Positions 24,144-32,158 are shown, counted from the stretch's first letter. The stretch: DNA of 32,328 bases from Chloroflexota bacterium (GCA_013152325.1 JAADGN010000123.1:1-32328); one strand, 5' to 3'. Numbers and translations are program-made. The notes: generated by a model not told the origin, from the sequence alone.

Positions 24144-25577
24144 TTAGGGCATTACTTCTGTCTCATAAGAAATGTCTACATAAGACTGGCTGGGATCGTT
24201 CAGGTCGAGGAAAAAGCCATTGATAACCAGATACCCATAATTGCCGCTGCCCGTTTTGTAACAAACGATATCTTGCGGATTAATACTCACAGCGCCAAAG
24301 GTGTTCCCAGTATCAATAGACGTTTTGCAGGCTTCAATATCTGCCTGTAAATCCACCTTTAGCTCTGTACCCCAGACGCTCAACAACTGAGATCCGTCGC
24401 TGCTGGTTTGGCTGAAGATCACATCGTCGCCATCTCCGTCGCCCAGGTCCAGACTAAAATTGTTATACAGCGTGCCGTTCCCTTTGGCAATGGACGATGC
24501 CGGCGGTTGCGGAGGCTGTCCAACCGTCCCGCCGCAGGGAAGCACCGCTACCGAAATCAAATTGCTGTCTACAGTATCTCCATTAAAGCCTTCAACGTGG
24601 ATATAAGCGTCAACCGTCCCCGAATCCGTGCCCAACATGCTCATGGCGTATTCTGCTTCCCCGCCAACATTGATGTCGCCAGCATAATCGCCAATCCCCA
24701 ACTGGAACATCGCCGTGGAATAATTCCCAAATGTTCCGTTACTGGCATAAGCGTAGTAAATCGTAGCCGAAGCGATTTCAGATAACGGATCGATCGTTGC
24801 CTGGATATTGAGATTCGTGTTTTCGGTGGTGCAATTGCCGTAATAGACTACGTCGCTAGGGGTCGCCACAACATTGCTAATGGACAATGCGTTGGAGCTC
24901 CCGCCGCCCGGAGGTTGCGCTTGCGGAAAACACGGCAATGCAGTAACCCCATAAATGAAGCCATCCGGCACCACACGGGTATTGCCGGCGGCATCCATCG
25001 CATAAACCTGATATTGCAAAGTGCCATCATTGCCCTGCAATTCGCCATCTGCGTCTTGAGTCAGATCGATACTTCCCTCGTAATAATTATTTCCATAATC
25101 CTGGAGATTTACGCGGAACCATTGATTGCCGCCGACGCCAGATGACATACTGATATATTGATAATCGACCCACACTTGCGACACTTGCCCCGAATCATCG
25201 GTAGCGTCTGCCGAAATGGTCACCGTGGTTGGCCCACATCCATTATCGTGGTAATAAGCCTCTGTGGTCGAAGTATTGATGTTTGACAGGGTAGGCTCGG
25301 TTTTGTCGCTGGCGGACGACCCGGATGGCGCCGCGTTCGGCGGTGGGGTCAAGGTCGGGCCATTGGATGCGCTTGACGGTAGCGTCACTGCGGGGCGGCC
25401 GCCAGGCGGCTGGATTGTCGGCGCGGTCACTGCTGGTTGGGAAGTTGTCGGGGATTGCCCTCCTGCGTTTGCCGTTGGCGGAGCTTCGAGATTGATACCG
25501 CCAAATGATGAAAAGTTACAGGCGCTGATAACAAAAAAGGCCGCAGTTAGCAATAGTATGCTTTTTTTTCTATACAC
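24144..25577 (-). CDS. Modular lipoprotein: two Ig-like domains plus C-terminal module
   Basis: AAGGAGA (25585-25591) lies 7-8 bases before a GTG at 25577, so I start there: MYRKKSILLLTAAFFVISAC (lipobox ISAC, Cys20), 477 residues. A Pro/Thr-rich linker (about 33-92) is followed by Ig-like domain 1 (96-216, Cys114 in GCGP to Cys216 in ALPC, with VYAMDAAGN). Ig-like domain 2 is 230-348 (Cys249 to Cys348 in VLPC). The C-terminal module is 363-477, with SLDLGDGDGDDV (375-386), Cys417, DIVCYKTGSGNYGYL and SYETEVMP. The next gene downstream is 73 bases away and has the same design. Confidence 0.85.
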   Translation of the reverse strand: MYRKKSILLLTAAFFVISACNFSSFGGINLEAPPTANAGGQSPTTSQPAVTAPTIQPPGGRPAVTLPSSASNGPTLTPPPNAAPSGSSASDKTEPTLSNINTSTTEAYYHDNGCGPTTVTISADATDDSGQVSQVWVDYQYISMSSGVGGNQWFRVNLQDYGNNYYEGSIDLTQDADGELQGNDGTLQYQVYAMDAAGNTRVVPDGFIYGVTALPCFPQAQPPGGGSSNALSISNVVATPSDVVYYGNCTTENTNLNIQATIDPLSEIASATIYYAYASNGTFGNYSTAMFQLGIGDYAGDINVGGEAEYAMSMLGTDSGTVDAYIHVEGFNGDTVDSNLISVAVLPCGGTVGQPPQPPASSIAKGNGTLYNNFSLDLGDGDGDDVIFSQTSSDGSQLLSVWGTELKVDLQADIEACKTSIDTGNTFGAVSINPQDIVCYKTGSGNYGYLVINGFFLDLNDPSQSYVDISYETEVMP

Positions 25578-25809
25578 AATATTGTCTCCTTGTACAAACA
25601 AGTTGATATGAAACATGACAAATCGAACGCCTAGTAGAATTTCTTGTGGTGGTACTAAATGAACAAGCTGGAACCATGCCAGGATATAGTGGTGTCACTG
25701 TAGCATAAGGGTATCTTGGAAATATCTCGAAAAATTTTTGCCAGGAGACCCCACTCCGCCATTTTCCGTGCAGTTGGGGTGACAAATACAATCAAGATTT
25801 TGCCTTCTT

Positions 25810-26052
25810 TTATGGTAGCGAGGCATTCCAGATCGTGTAAGTAACGTTCACAGATTCCATGCCGATGTACTTGGCGGGGCCTGGGGCTGCGACCTGAAAA
25901 TATCCCACTTTGCCTGTGTCGGTCACAAAACAGGCTGTATCCACCGTGGTGTCCAGAGCCAGATAGTTGCTCTCCGGGTCGAACTCTTGGGTGAGACGTG
26001 CGGTGCATGTTTTGTAGTGCGGGTTTATTCGGGATGTATTTTGTGCACTCAT
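25810..26052 (-). CDS. Small protein resembling a lone C-terminal CYKT/YGY module
   Basis: The 80-residue frame starts at an ATG that overlaps the stop of the upstream gene by 4 bases (ATGA). It contains Cys16, then TACFVTDTGKVGYFQV (39-54) and SVNVTYTIW, a degenerate form of the C...CYKT...YGY pattern of the neighbouring lipoproteins. It has no signal peptide and no acidic D-x-D loop. It may be a real, translationally coupled cytoplasmic protein. More simply, it may be the 3' remnant of a lipoprotein gene. Bases 25617-25809 downstream hold no further gene. Confidence 0.45.
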   Translation of the reverse strand: MSAQNTSRINPHYKTCTARLTQEFDPESNYLALDTTVDTACFVTDTGKVGYFQVAAPGPAKYIGMESVNVTYTIWNASLP

Positions 26053-26276
26053 TTCAACCCGCTTTTACCAGGCGTTTCATCACCTGTTTGGGAGGGAGCC
26101 TCTTCCTTGAAATAGCGTTCGAGGTACTCAAGAAGGTTGGCCAAGTCCCGAATGGCGGTTGTCTGCTTGCTGTGTACATGTTGGATCTGCCCGCGCAGGC
26201 CTCTTTTGCCAGACGCGTCGCGCCACAATCGCAGGACGAATGTTTCTCGTATGGGGTGAGCAGAGTTGTTGTCCAA
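26049..26276 (-). CDS. Small protein of the RGxIQH-type Chloroflexota family
   Basis: Starting at TTG 26276, with AAGGAGA (26284-26290) 7 bases upstream, the frame gives 75 residues: MDNNSAHPIRETFVLRLWRD, then RGQIQHVHSKQTTAIRDLANLLEYLERYF. This FV-x-R-[LI]-W-R ... RG-x-[IV]-QH-V-x-S ... RDL-x-x-LL pattern is one I recall from many short uncharacterised Chloroflexota proteins. No function is established. A longer frame with the same end extends to 26462, but its upstream part overlaps a strong palindrome and looks non-coding. It is coupled to the 80-residue frame by ATGA. Confidence 0.55.
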   Translation of the reverse strand: MDNNSAHPIRETFVLRLWRDASGKRGLRGQIQHVHSKQTTAIRDLANLLEYLERYFKEEAPSQTGDETPGKSGLK

Positions 26277-26370
26277 GCGGATGTCTCCTTGCCAACGCGG
26301 AAATCGGGTGTTTTCTGTCCCAGTTTGCCACAGGGGTGTCTCAGATTTATCGTGGTATGACGAACAAAAG

Positions 26371-26385
26371 GGCGGCAAAACCGCC
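26371..26385 (-). terminator. Weak hairpin upstream of the small coupled genes
   Basis: GGCGG and CCGCC form a 5-bp stem around a 5-base loop, followed on the - strand by CTTTTG. It could act as a weak terminator between the 297-residue lipoprotein gene and the next two genes. The T-run is short, so confidence is low. Confidence 0.3.
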
Positions 26386-26429
26386 ATTTCGTGTACCGTG
26401 TTTGTCAGGAAGGATGCTATAAGGCGTCG

Positions 26430-26463
26430 TATGCAGGAGGAGGGTGCACCCTCCTCCTGCATA
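26430..26463. repeat. Perfect 34-base palindrome after a lipoprotein gene
   Basis: The 17-bp arms are exact (TATGCAGGAGGAGGGTG and its complement), with the axis at GTGCAC. It lies 30 bases past the stop of the 297-residue lipoprotein gene. Neither side has a T-run, so it is not a standard intrinsic terminator. On the - strand it places AGGAGGAGGG in a stem. Confidence 0.75.
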
Positions 26464-26493
26464 TATATTTGGTGAGATATTTTTGGGGGTGTG

Positions 26494-27387
26494 TTACGGG
26501 CAAAGCCCCGGGTTCTGATCGCAGATGTCTGGTGCGACAGGCGACTCGGTCACGACCGGGATGATTGGATCCACGGGTTGGGGTTGGTCAAGCGTGATCG
26601 TCCCGTCGCCAACGTTTGTCACGCCGCTGCCTCCCACGACGTTGGGATCAATGTATACGGTATTGTCGCAGCTTGGACAGTAGACGGTATCGCCAGAGCC
26701 TGAACTGCCAGAGCCTGAACTGCTGGCTGCGCTGGACCCAGAATTGCTGGAAGCAGAGGAGCTGCCAGTGTTGTTGGCAGCCGCTCCGCCTGCCGGGGCC
26801 CCCGATGTGTTGGATGCGCCGTTATTCGCGCTTGTGTCGCCGGCAGGGTCCATGTCTGCGTTTTGCGCGCAGGGCAGGAGTGAAATTTGGGCCCAACCAT
26901 TTTCGCTGGGGAAGTATTGCTTGTTCCCCCACTCATCTGTTGCCACAACTTTGTATTCAAAAATGCCAGCGCCATTCCCCAACACAGCAGCCGCAATATC
27001 ATTTTCAAGGTCACTGTTCAACAAAGAAAGTTCATAGCGATCTTTGCTGACTGGCGGGAAAAAGTAGTTGTACGTTGTACTAATGGTGTTTCCCTGCTCG
27101 TCTGAAAAGCGGAACTGCACTTCAGCATTCAGAATTTCGTGCTTATCGTCCGTGATTTGTGCAGACCATACCATTGGGGCCGGGGTGCAGGAACCAACGT
27201 TGTAATAGGCTACGTCCGGGATTTCGGCCATTACAACCTCGGGTGGGGTGGTGTCGCTCACGACAGGCGTAGCTAACTCTTCAACTTGCGGGGCACTGGG
27301 GGGAGTGTCGGTGGGCACATTGCATGCGCCCAGAAAGAGCGCTCCGAGCAGTGCGATACCCAAAAAGAAAGTGTGAGTGCGGTTCAT
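26494..27387 (-). CDS. Modular lipoprotein: Ig-like domain with a low-complexity C-terminal tail
   Basis: The 297-residue product starts MNRTHTFFLGIALLGALFLGAC (lipobox LGAC, Cys22), with AAGGAGA before the ATG. One Ig-like domain spans about 46-174: TTPPEVVMAEIPDVAYYN, Cys67, FEYKVVATDEWGN and LLPC at the end, the same frame as in the larger lipoproteins. A Ser/Ala/Gly/Asn-rich spacer (about 186-232) follows, then a tail with YCPSC and VAPDICDQNPGLCP. The CYKT/YGY module is missing. The free Cys pairs (CPSC; C...C at the end) could be oxidised outside the cell. Function unknown. Confidence 0.85.
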   Translation of the reverse strand: MNRTHTFFLGIALLGALFLGACNVPTDTPPSAPQVEELATPVVSDTTPPEVVMAEIPDVAYYNVGSCTPAPMVWSAQITDDKHEILNAEVQFRFSDEQGNTISTTYNYFFPPVSKDRYELSLLNSDLENDIAAAVLGNGAGIFEYKVVATDEWGNKQYFPSENGWAQISLLPCAQNADMDPAGDTSANNGASNTSGAPAGGAAANNTGSSSASSNSGSSAASSSGSGSSGSGDTVYCPSCDNTVYIDPNVVGGSGVTNVGDGTITLDQPQPVDPIIPVVTESPVAPDICDQNPGLCP

Positions 27388-27408
27388 GATCTTCTCCTTT
27401 TCTGCAAA

Positions 27409-27439
27409 AAACTGATGTCTATGTTTACGACATCAGTTT
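27409..27439 (-). promoter_or_regulatory. Inverted repeat in the leader of the 297-residue lipoprotein gene
   Basis: AAACTGATGTC (27409-27419) and GACATCAGTTT (27429-27439) are perfect 11-bp arms around a 9-base spacer. The element ends about 10 bases before the ribosome-binding site AAGGAG of the lipoprotein gene. It could be an operator for a dimeric regulator or a 5' leader hairpin. No binding protein can be named from the sequence. Confidence 0.5.
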
Positions 27440-27469
27440 GCCACATGCCTATCTCGACATTATTGCAAT

Positions 27470-27507
27470 AAAAACAAAAAAATGGCGGGGTGTTCCGCCA
27501 TTTTTTG
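27470..27507 (-). terminator. Intrinsic terminator of the BTAD regulator gene
   Basis: On the - strand AAAAAATGGCGG pairs with CCGCCATTTTTT (arms 27495-27506 and 27477-27488) around a 6-base loop. A T-rich tail (TTTTTTTGTTTTT) runs on toward 27470. It lies 11 bases past the regulator stop at 27518, so regulator transcripts should end before the lipoprotein genes. Confidence 0.85.
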
Positions 27508-27517
27508 TCGATTTTGG

Positions 27518-30500
27518 TCACGGTTTTTTCTTTTTCTGCAGTGCAGCCATGTCCCGTTCGATGGTCCGCAGCCCAACACCCAACGCGTCAGCCAGGTGTT
27601 GGTGGGTAGGCGTCCCCCCCTGGGTTTGCGCCTCATCCAACAAGCGCTGCAGACGATGATGACGACGGGCTACCTTCCCTTGAATGTGCGCGTCCGCCGG
27701 GGATTCAATCGTCCAGGTGACGTTCACCTGCTCGTCGCCTCCCCCAACCTTGGGCATGCTGACTGTTACCTGACGCGGCTGGCCGCGCTGCCAGGCTTCT
27801 ACGATCGCCCGATGCTCCGGGACGCGTTCCAGGCTTGTCCGCTGCTGTTCGGGCGAAAGGCCTGCCAGTATCTCCTGGAGAAGTTCATAAGCTTGTTGGA
27901 TGGCTGCGCCGGCTTCGTCATACCGCCCCAAGGCCGTCAATACCTGGGTATGCCAATAGGGGATCAGATATGCCTGTTCAACGCCGGGCTTCAGCCGCCC
28001 AATGGCTTCCGTGGTGGCCTGCAGGGCTTCTTCGAACTGCTCTTTCTGAAGCAGGGCCAGGCCGCGCAGCGCGATGAGTGCAGGTTCCAAGTTGGACAAG
28101 CCCAGTTCCTGGCAGGTGGTCAGGGCATAGCTTAGATGTTCGAGCGCCTGGTCAGGAAGGTGTTCACGGATATCCAGTTGTGCCAGTACCCCATATTCCT
28201 GTACCAGCAGCCAGCGGTCGCCGCACTCTTCCATCTTTTTGATCCCGTCTTTTAGGTGTTGGCGGGCTGTTTTCAGATCTCCGCCTCGGCGGCTTGCTTC
28301 TGCCAAAACGGTCAGGGATTGCCCTTCGCTGAGCGGATCGCCAACTTGCCGGGCATATGCCAGGGCGAATTGGGCGTCGTCTATGATCTGCTGTGAGTCC
28401 CCTAATACGTTCTGGCTGATGGATGCACGATTCAAGCGTACCTGTACTTCACCCCGTTTCTGCCCCAGTTGTGCAAAAATACGGATGGCTTTGCTGTAGA
28501 GTTCCAATGTTTTGCTGATTTGTCCCTGAAAATAATACAGGTTTCCCAGGTTGGTCAAGGCGCGGCCCTCGCCATATAGATAGCCAATGGCGCGGCAATG
28601 GGTCAAGGAGCGTTCATAGGCCTCGCGCGCTGCCTCGGAAATGCCGCGCTCCATGTGTATGATGCCAAGCAGGTTGAAAATTTCTGCCTGCTCCAGAAGG
28701 TCGTTTTGGGCGGCAGCCTGTTGGAGGGAAAGGTCCAACTCTTCTTTGGCGTCGTCATATTTTTTGAACCCCAATAGCGCGCTCGCCAAAAACCGACGGT
28801 AGCGAGCTTCGCCCCGATGCTCTCCGCTTTGCTGCGCCAGCGTAATGGCTTCCTGCAAGGGCTGAATGGCTTCTTCGTTTTTTCCCTGCCAGGTGAGGGC
28901 CGTCCCTATCAGGTTGAGCGCCTCGGCCTGCCCCATCTTGTCTTTGCGTTTTTTGCTCAACGATAATGCCTGCCGGGCCGTATCCTGGGCTTCATCGTAA
29001 TGGCTGGTGTTCGTCAGCAGCCAGGCTTGACGCAGGGCGGCAATGTACATTTTCTCATCGTCCTGCTGAGCCAGGGACAGCATGGCTTCCAGCGCCGCTG
29101 TTTGGGCTGCCCGGTCGCCGAGAATATCGAGCGCTTTCTCGCGTGCGGCCAGCAAGTCGAAGTGCGTTACTGCATGAACGTCTGTGTGTTCCAGGAGGGA
29201 AATGGCCTGATCGTAGTGCGTCAATGCGGTGGTGTAGGCATAGGTTTGGGCGGCCTGCAAGCCGGCGCGGTAGTGGTAGTAAATGGCTTTGTCCCATATT
29301 TGGGCCTGGGTGTAGTGATGTGCCAGGACGTCCATTTGGTCAGGGGTGTGGACTTCAGCGGCGTTGGCGGCCCGATGATGCAATTCGCGCAGCATGTCCA
29401 CGTCCATTTCGGCGCGGGCCACCTGGCGGATCTTGGCGTGGCTGAAGCGGTAGCCATCCGGCGTTTCTTCCAGGAAGTGACGGGTCAACAACTCTTGCAG
29501 CGTTGCGAACAATTCCTTGGTCTCCAGGCCGCTGACCGCGCCCAGCAGCGTGAAATCGAATTGGAGCCCCAGGATGACAGCCGCGTTGAGCACTTGGCGG
29601 GACAGGGGAGATAACCGTCCCAGGCGCCGGGCGATGACCTGCTCGACCAGCGGCGGCAGCGGCAGCTCGGCGTAATCAGCGGTCGTCTCGTCCCAGGGCG
29701 TCCGCCAGTTCCCATCTTCGTTCTGGGTCAGCAGTCCCTCGTCCTGCAGGGTGCGCAGTGTCTCCAGGATAAAGAGCGGATTCCCGTTCGTTTCCTGGTA
29801 GATGCGTTTTTCGAAGACCGGCGCGGATTGGGAGAGTCCAAGGCAGCGGCGGATCAGTTCGCCGGTGGCGTCCAAGTCCAGGTTGTCCAGCGTCAGACGT
29901 TGCAGCAGTCCGGCTCGATCCAGGGCCTGCAGGTGTTCCCAAACCAGAGACGAGGCGCGGGCTTCTTCGCCCCGGTACGTACCCACGACCAAGACCCGCT
30001 GGTCGCTCAGGCGCTGCGCCAGGGCCGGGAGGAGGCTTAGCGTGTCTTCGTCTGCCCAGTGCACATCTTCGACGATCAAGAGCAGCGGCGTGATCGTGGC
30101 CCAGCCCGTCAGCAGGTTGGTGGCGGCTTCGAGCAGGCGCGCTCGTTCCTGGTCCGGTTCTAGTGCAGGAGCCGGTTCCAGGTCTGGCAGGTGACGGGCG
30201 AGTTGCGGGAGCAGCGGCATGAGGACTTGCAGCCACAATTTTTCTACGATGGTGCTCAGTTGGCCGGTGCGCAGGGGCGTCAGCCCCTGGTCGAGGGCGG
30301 TGGTCAGCGGCCCAAAGGGCGGGGAGGCTTCCTGTTCACGGCATTGGCCCCAGAGTACCTGTGCGTTGCGCCATTCCGCGTCGTGGGCGATTTCCTGGAT
30401 CAGACGCGTTTTGCCGATGCCGGCTTCGCCCTCGAGCAGGACGATGCCGCCGCGCTGCTGGAAAATGCCTTCCACGTGACGCAACAGGTCGGTGCGCTGT

Positions 30501-31375
30501 TCATCGCGCCCGGTCAGCGCGATGGAGAGGGGGTGCTGGCTCTCCAATTTGACAGCCTGGTTTTTCGGGAGGGTTTTTGGCAGATAGGGTGCGATATCGT
30601 GCGCAGATTGGCGGGCGATTTCTTGTGCCAGGGTTACGGTTTCAGGTTCCGGCTCCAGGGAGAGTTCATCTTGCAAGACCTGACAGCAGGTCTCGAATTG
30701 GCGCAATGCGGCTTCGGGCTGGTTGAGCAGATAGTAGAGACGCATGGCTTCCCGATGCGTGGATTCCTGCAACGGATCGACCCTGACCAGTTGTAATGTG
30801 AGTTCCAGCGCCTGCGGGTAGTTCCCGCCTGCCTTTTCCAGTTGGATAAGTCGTTCCAGGGCTTGCAGGTATAGTTCATGCAATCGTTCGCGTTCCAGGA
30901 GTGCCCACTCGTCGTAAACCCCTTCCAGCAGGTCGCCTTGATAGAGTTCGACCGCCCGACGCAGGTCGTTGTGAGCTGTCTCGGATGTGACGTTTGTTGT
31001 CAGGTGGGGTTTGACCAATCCCTCGAAAGTTTCCGCATCTGTCCAGATGGGTGCCGGCGGCGACAGAGTCACCGTTTCGCTGGTGGCTTCGATCAGATCG
31101 GGGAAGCGGCGGCGGATGTGCCAGATAGCCTGACTCAGCGCACGCCGGGCGCGCGATTCGGAGGATTCCGGCCAAAACATGCCTGCCAATACGGCGCGAG
31201 AGTGGATCCGTTTGCGGTTCAGCACAAGGTAGGCCAACAGGAGACGCGCAGTGGCCGAATCGGGCAGGGAGACTGTTTCTCCGTGTTGCTGGAAGGTTAG
31301 CGAGCCAAAGAAATAGACTTGTAATGTAGAAAATGCAGCTTCATCTTGGATGGGTTTTGACTGATTGCTCATCAT
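27518..31375 (-). CDS. Giant SARP/AfsR-like regulator: wHTH-BTAD, AAA ATPase, TPR array, C-terminal HTH
   Basis: The 1285-residue protein begins (about 18-110) with an OmpR-like winged helix (VYFFGSLTFQ, LLLAYLVLNR, ARRALSQAIWHIRRRF). A bacterial transcriptional activation domain follows (about 112-255: WTDAETFEGLV, LYQGDLLEG, EAALRQFETC). An AAA/STAND-type ATPase comes next, with Walker A GEAGIGKT at 316-323 and Walker B LLLIVEDVHWAD at 431-442. About 500 residues of TPR repeats run from roughly 680 (LNLIGTALTWQGKNEEA and similar). The C-terminus (about 1239-1285) adds an HTH: THQHLADALGVGLRTIERDM. Probably a ligand- and ATP-controlled transcription factor; targets unknown. Confidence 0.88.
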   Translation of the reverse strand: MMSNQSKPIQDEAAFSTLQVYFFGSLTFQQHGETVSLPDSATARLLLAYLVLNRKRIHSRAVLAGMFWPESSESRARRALSQAIWHIRRRFPDLIEATSETVTLSPPAPIWTDAETFEGLVKPHLTTNVTSETAHNDLRRAVELYQGDLLEGVYDEWALLERERLHELYLQALERLIQLEKAGGNYPQALELTLQLVRVDPLQESTHREAMRLYYLLNQPEAALRQFETCCQVLQDELSLEPEPETVTLAQEIARQSAHDIAPYLPKTLPKNQAVKLESQHPLSIALTGRDEQRTDLLRHVEGIFQQRGGIVLLEGEAGIGKTRLIQEIAHDAEWRNAQVLWGQCREQEASPPFGPLTTALDQGLTPLRTGQLSTIVEKLWLQVLMPLLPQLARHLPDLEPAPALEPDQERARLLEAATNLLTGWATITPLLLIVEDVHWADEDTLSLLPALAQRLSDQRVLVVGTYRGEEARASSLVWEHLQALDRAGLLQRLTLDNLDLDATGELIRRCLGLSQSAPVFEKRIYQETNGNPLFILETLRTLQDEGLLTQNEDGNWRTPWDETTADYAELPLPPLVEQVIARRLGRLSPLSRQVLNAAVILGLQFDFTLLGAVSGLETKELFATLQELLTRHFLEETPDGYRFSHAKIRQVARAEMDVDMLRELHHRAANAAEVHTPDQMDVLAHHYTQAQIWDKAIYYHYRAGLQAAQTYAYTTALTHYDQAISLLEHTDVHAVTHFDLLAAREKALDILGDRAAQTAALEAMLSLAQQDDEKMYIAALRQAWLLTNTSHYDEAQDTARQALSLSKKRKDKMGQAEALNLIGTALTWQGKNEEAIQPLQEAITLAQQSGEHRGEARYRRFLASALLGFKKYDDAKEELDLSLQQAAAQNDLLEQAEIFNLLGIIHMERGISEAAREAYERSLTHCRAIGYLYGEGRALTNLGNLYYFQGQISKTLELYSKAIRIFAQLGQKRGEVQVRLNRASISQNVLGDSQQIIDDAQFALAYARQVGDPLSEGQSLTVLAEASRRGGDLKTARQHLKDGIKKMEECGDRWLLVQEYGVLAQLDIREHLPDQALEHLSYALTTCQELGLSNLEPALIALRGLALLQKEQFEEALQATTEAIGRLKPGVEQAYLIPYWHTQVLTALGRYDEAGAAIQQAYELLQEILAGLSPEQQRTSLERVPEHRAIVEAWQRGQPRQVTVSMPKVGGGDEQVNVTWTIESPADAHIQGKVARRHHRLQRLLDEAQTQGGTPTHQHLADALGVGLRTIERDMAALQKKKKP

Positions 31376-31420
31376 GCTGCCTGCCTATGTGACGTATCGG
31401 TGTGTTTTCTATGTCAGGAA

Positions 31421-31450
31421 AGTGTAGCACAAAGTGCTGAATGGATTCAA
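31421..31450 (-). promoter_or_regulatory. Candidate promoter of the BTAD regulator gene
   Basis: On the - strand TTGAAT (31445-31450) and TACACT (31421-31426) are 18 bases apart. A small inverted repeat, AGCAC-AAA-GTGCT (31426-31438), touches the -10 element and could be an operator. The site lies about 45 bases before the regulator start. Both hexamers match consensus at four of six positions only. Confidence 0.4.
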
Positions 31451-31502
31451 CCCCCACAGAGGGCATGGGAGGCACAGGTTCGGTGACATTCTGCAAAACG
31501 GG

Positions 31503-32132
31503 TTATTCTCCGCAAGTGAAGCGTTTGAGCGACTCTCTGAGCAGGTCTGGCGCCATATCTGTCTGCGGGGTGTAGACCTTCCAGCCGAAGGCGCGTTCGC
31601 CGCAGTTCCAGGCTGCCGCGCGGCCAAAGGGCAGGACTGGGGTCGCGGCGGTCGTGATGGGGACGGAGAAAAGCGTCAGATCGCCGAGCAGGTCAACGTC
31701 CAGGCTGCCGCTGCGGGAGTCCAGGTCGTCGTCCATGACGAGGTCGAGCATAAATTGGGGGTCCGTACTGCCGCTGTTCAATTGCCAGACGATCAGCATG
31801 AAAAGGTCTTTGCGATAGGCGGCCAGCATTCCCTGCCCGTATGTGCTGGGGTTGAGCTGGTCCCTTGCTGCGCTGACGTCGTAAAGGGCTACGTCTGTTG
31901 GGTGGCCGACGCAGAAGCCGTATTCGCAGAACAGGCCGGAGAGCACGATGGGAGTCGGCGTGGGATAGGGGGTGTGAGTGGGGTAGGGGGTGTAGGTTGG
32001 GATGGCGGCAACGGTTGCCGCGACAATGGCTGCGACGGGGTCGTCGGCGGGTTGGGATATTTTCGGCGTACAGCCTGCCGCAAGCAGGGCCAACAGGACG
32101 ACCGCTGTGATGAACTGGTGTTTGCGTTGCAT
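31503..32132 (-). CDS. Anaerolineae-type lipoprotein with Pro/Thr/Tyr linker
   Basis: I start at ATG 32132 (MQRKHQFITAVVLLALLAAGC; lipobox AAGC, Cys21) with CTGGAG 9 bases upstream; the frame continues further upstream but without signal-peptide logic. The 209-residue protein has the linker PTYTPYPTHTPYPTPTP (about 45-61). It is followed by FCEYGFCVGHPTDVALYD, STYGQGMLAAYRKDLFMLIVW and DPQFMLDLVMDDD, a conserved pattern I associate with Anaerolineae surface lipoproteins of unknown function. Four Cys remain in the mature domain. It is tandem with the regulator (127-base gap, no visible terminator) and divergent from the CsoR-like gene. Confidence 0.85.
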   Translation of the reverse strand: MQRKHQFITAVVLLALLAAGCTPKISQPADDPVAAIVAATVAAIPTYTPYPTHTPYPTPTPIVLSGLFCEYGFCVGHPTDVALYDVSAARDQLNPSTYGQGMLAAYRKDLFMLIVWQLNSGSTDPQFMLDLVMDDDLDSRSGSLDVDLLGDLTLFSVPITTAATPVLPFGRAAAWNCGERAFGWKVYTPQTDMAPDLLRESLKRFTCGE

Positions 32133-32158
32133 GGCGTTCTCCAGGGCAGAATAATTAG

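Noticed and set aside
26277-26462. 137-residue version of the small gene ending at 26049
   Set aside because: The upstream part crosses two strong hairpins, lacks a ribosome-binding site and shows no family resemblance; only the last 75 residues match the recalled pattern.
18593-27387. Mobile element carrying the lipoprotein array
   Set aside because: No transposase, integrase, terminal inverted repeats or target duplication is visible; the repeats found are explained by tandem gene duplication.
29000-30796. Long + strand frames opposite the BTAD regulator gene
   Set aside because: They are shadow frames on the complementary strand of a GC-rich coding region; none has a start site or a recognisable family, while the - strand protein is clearly real.
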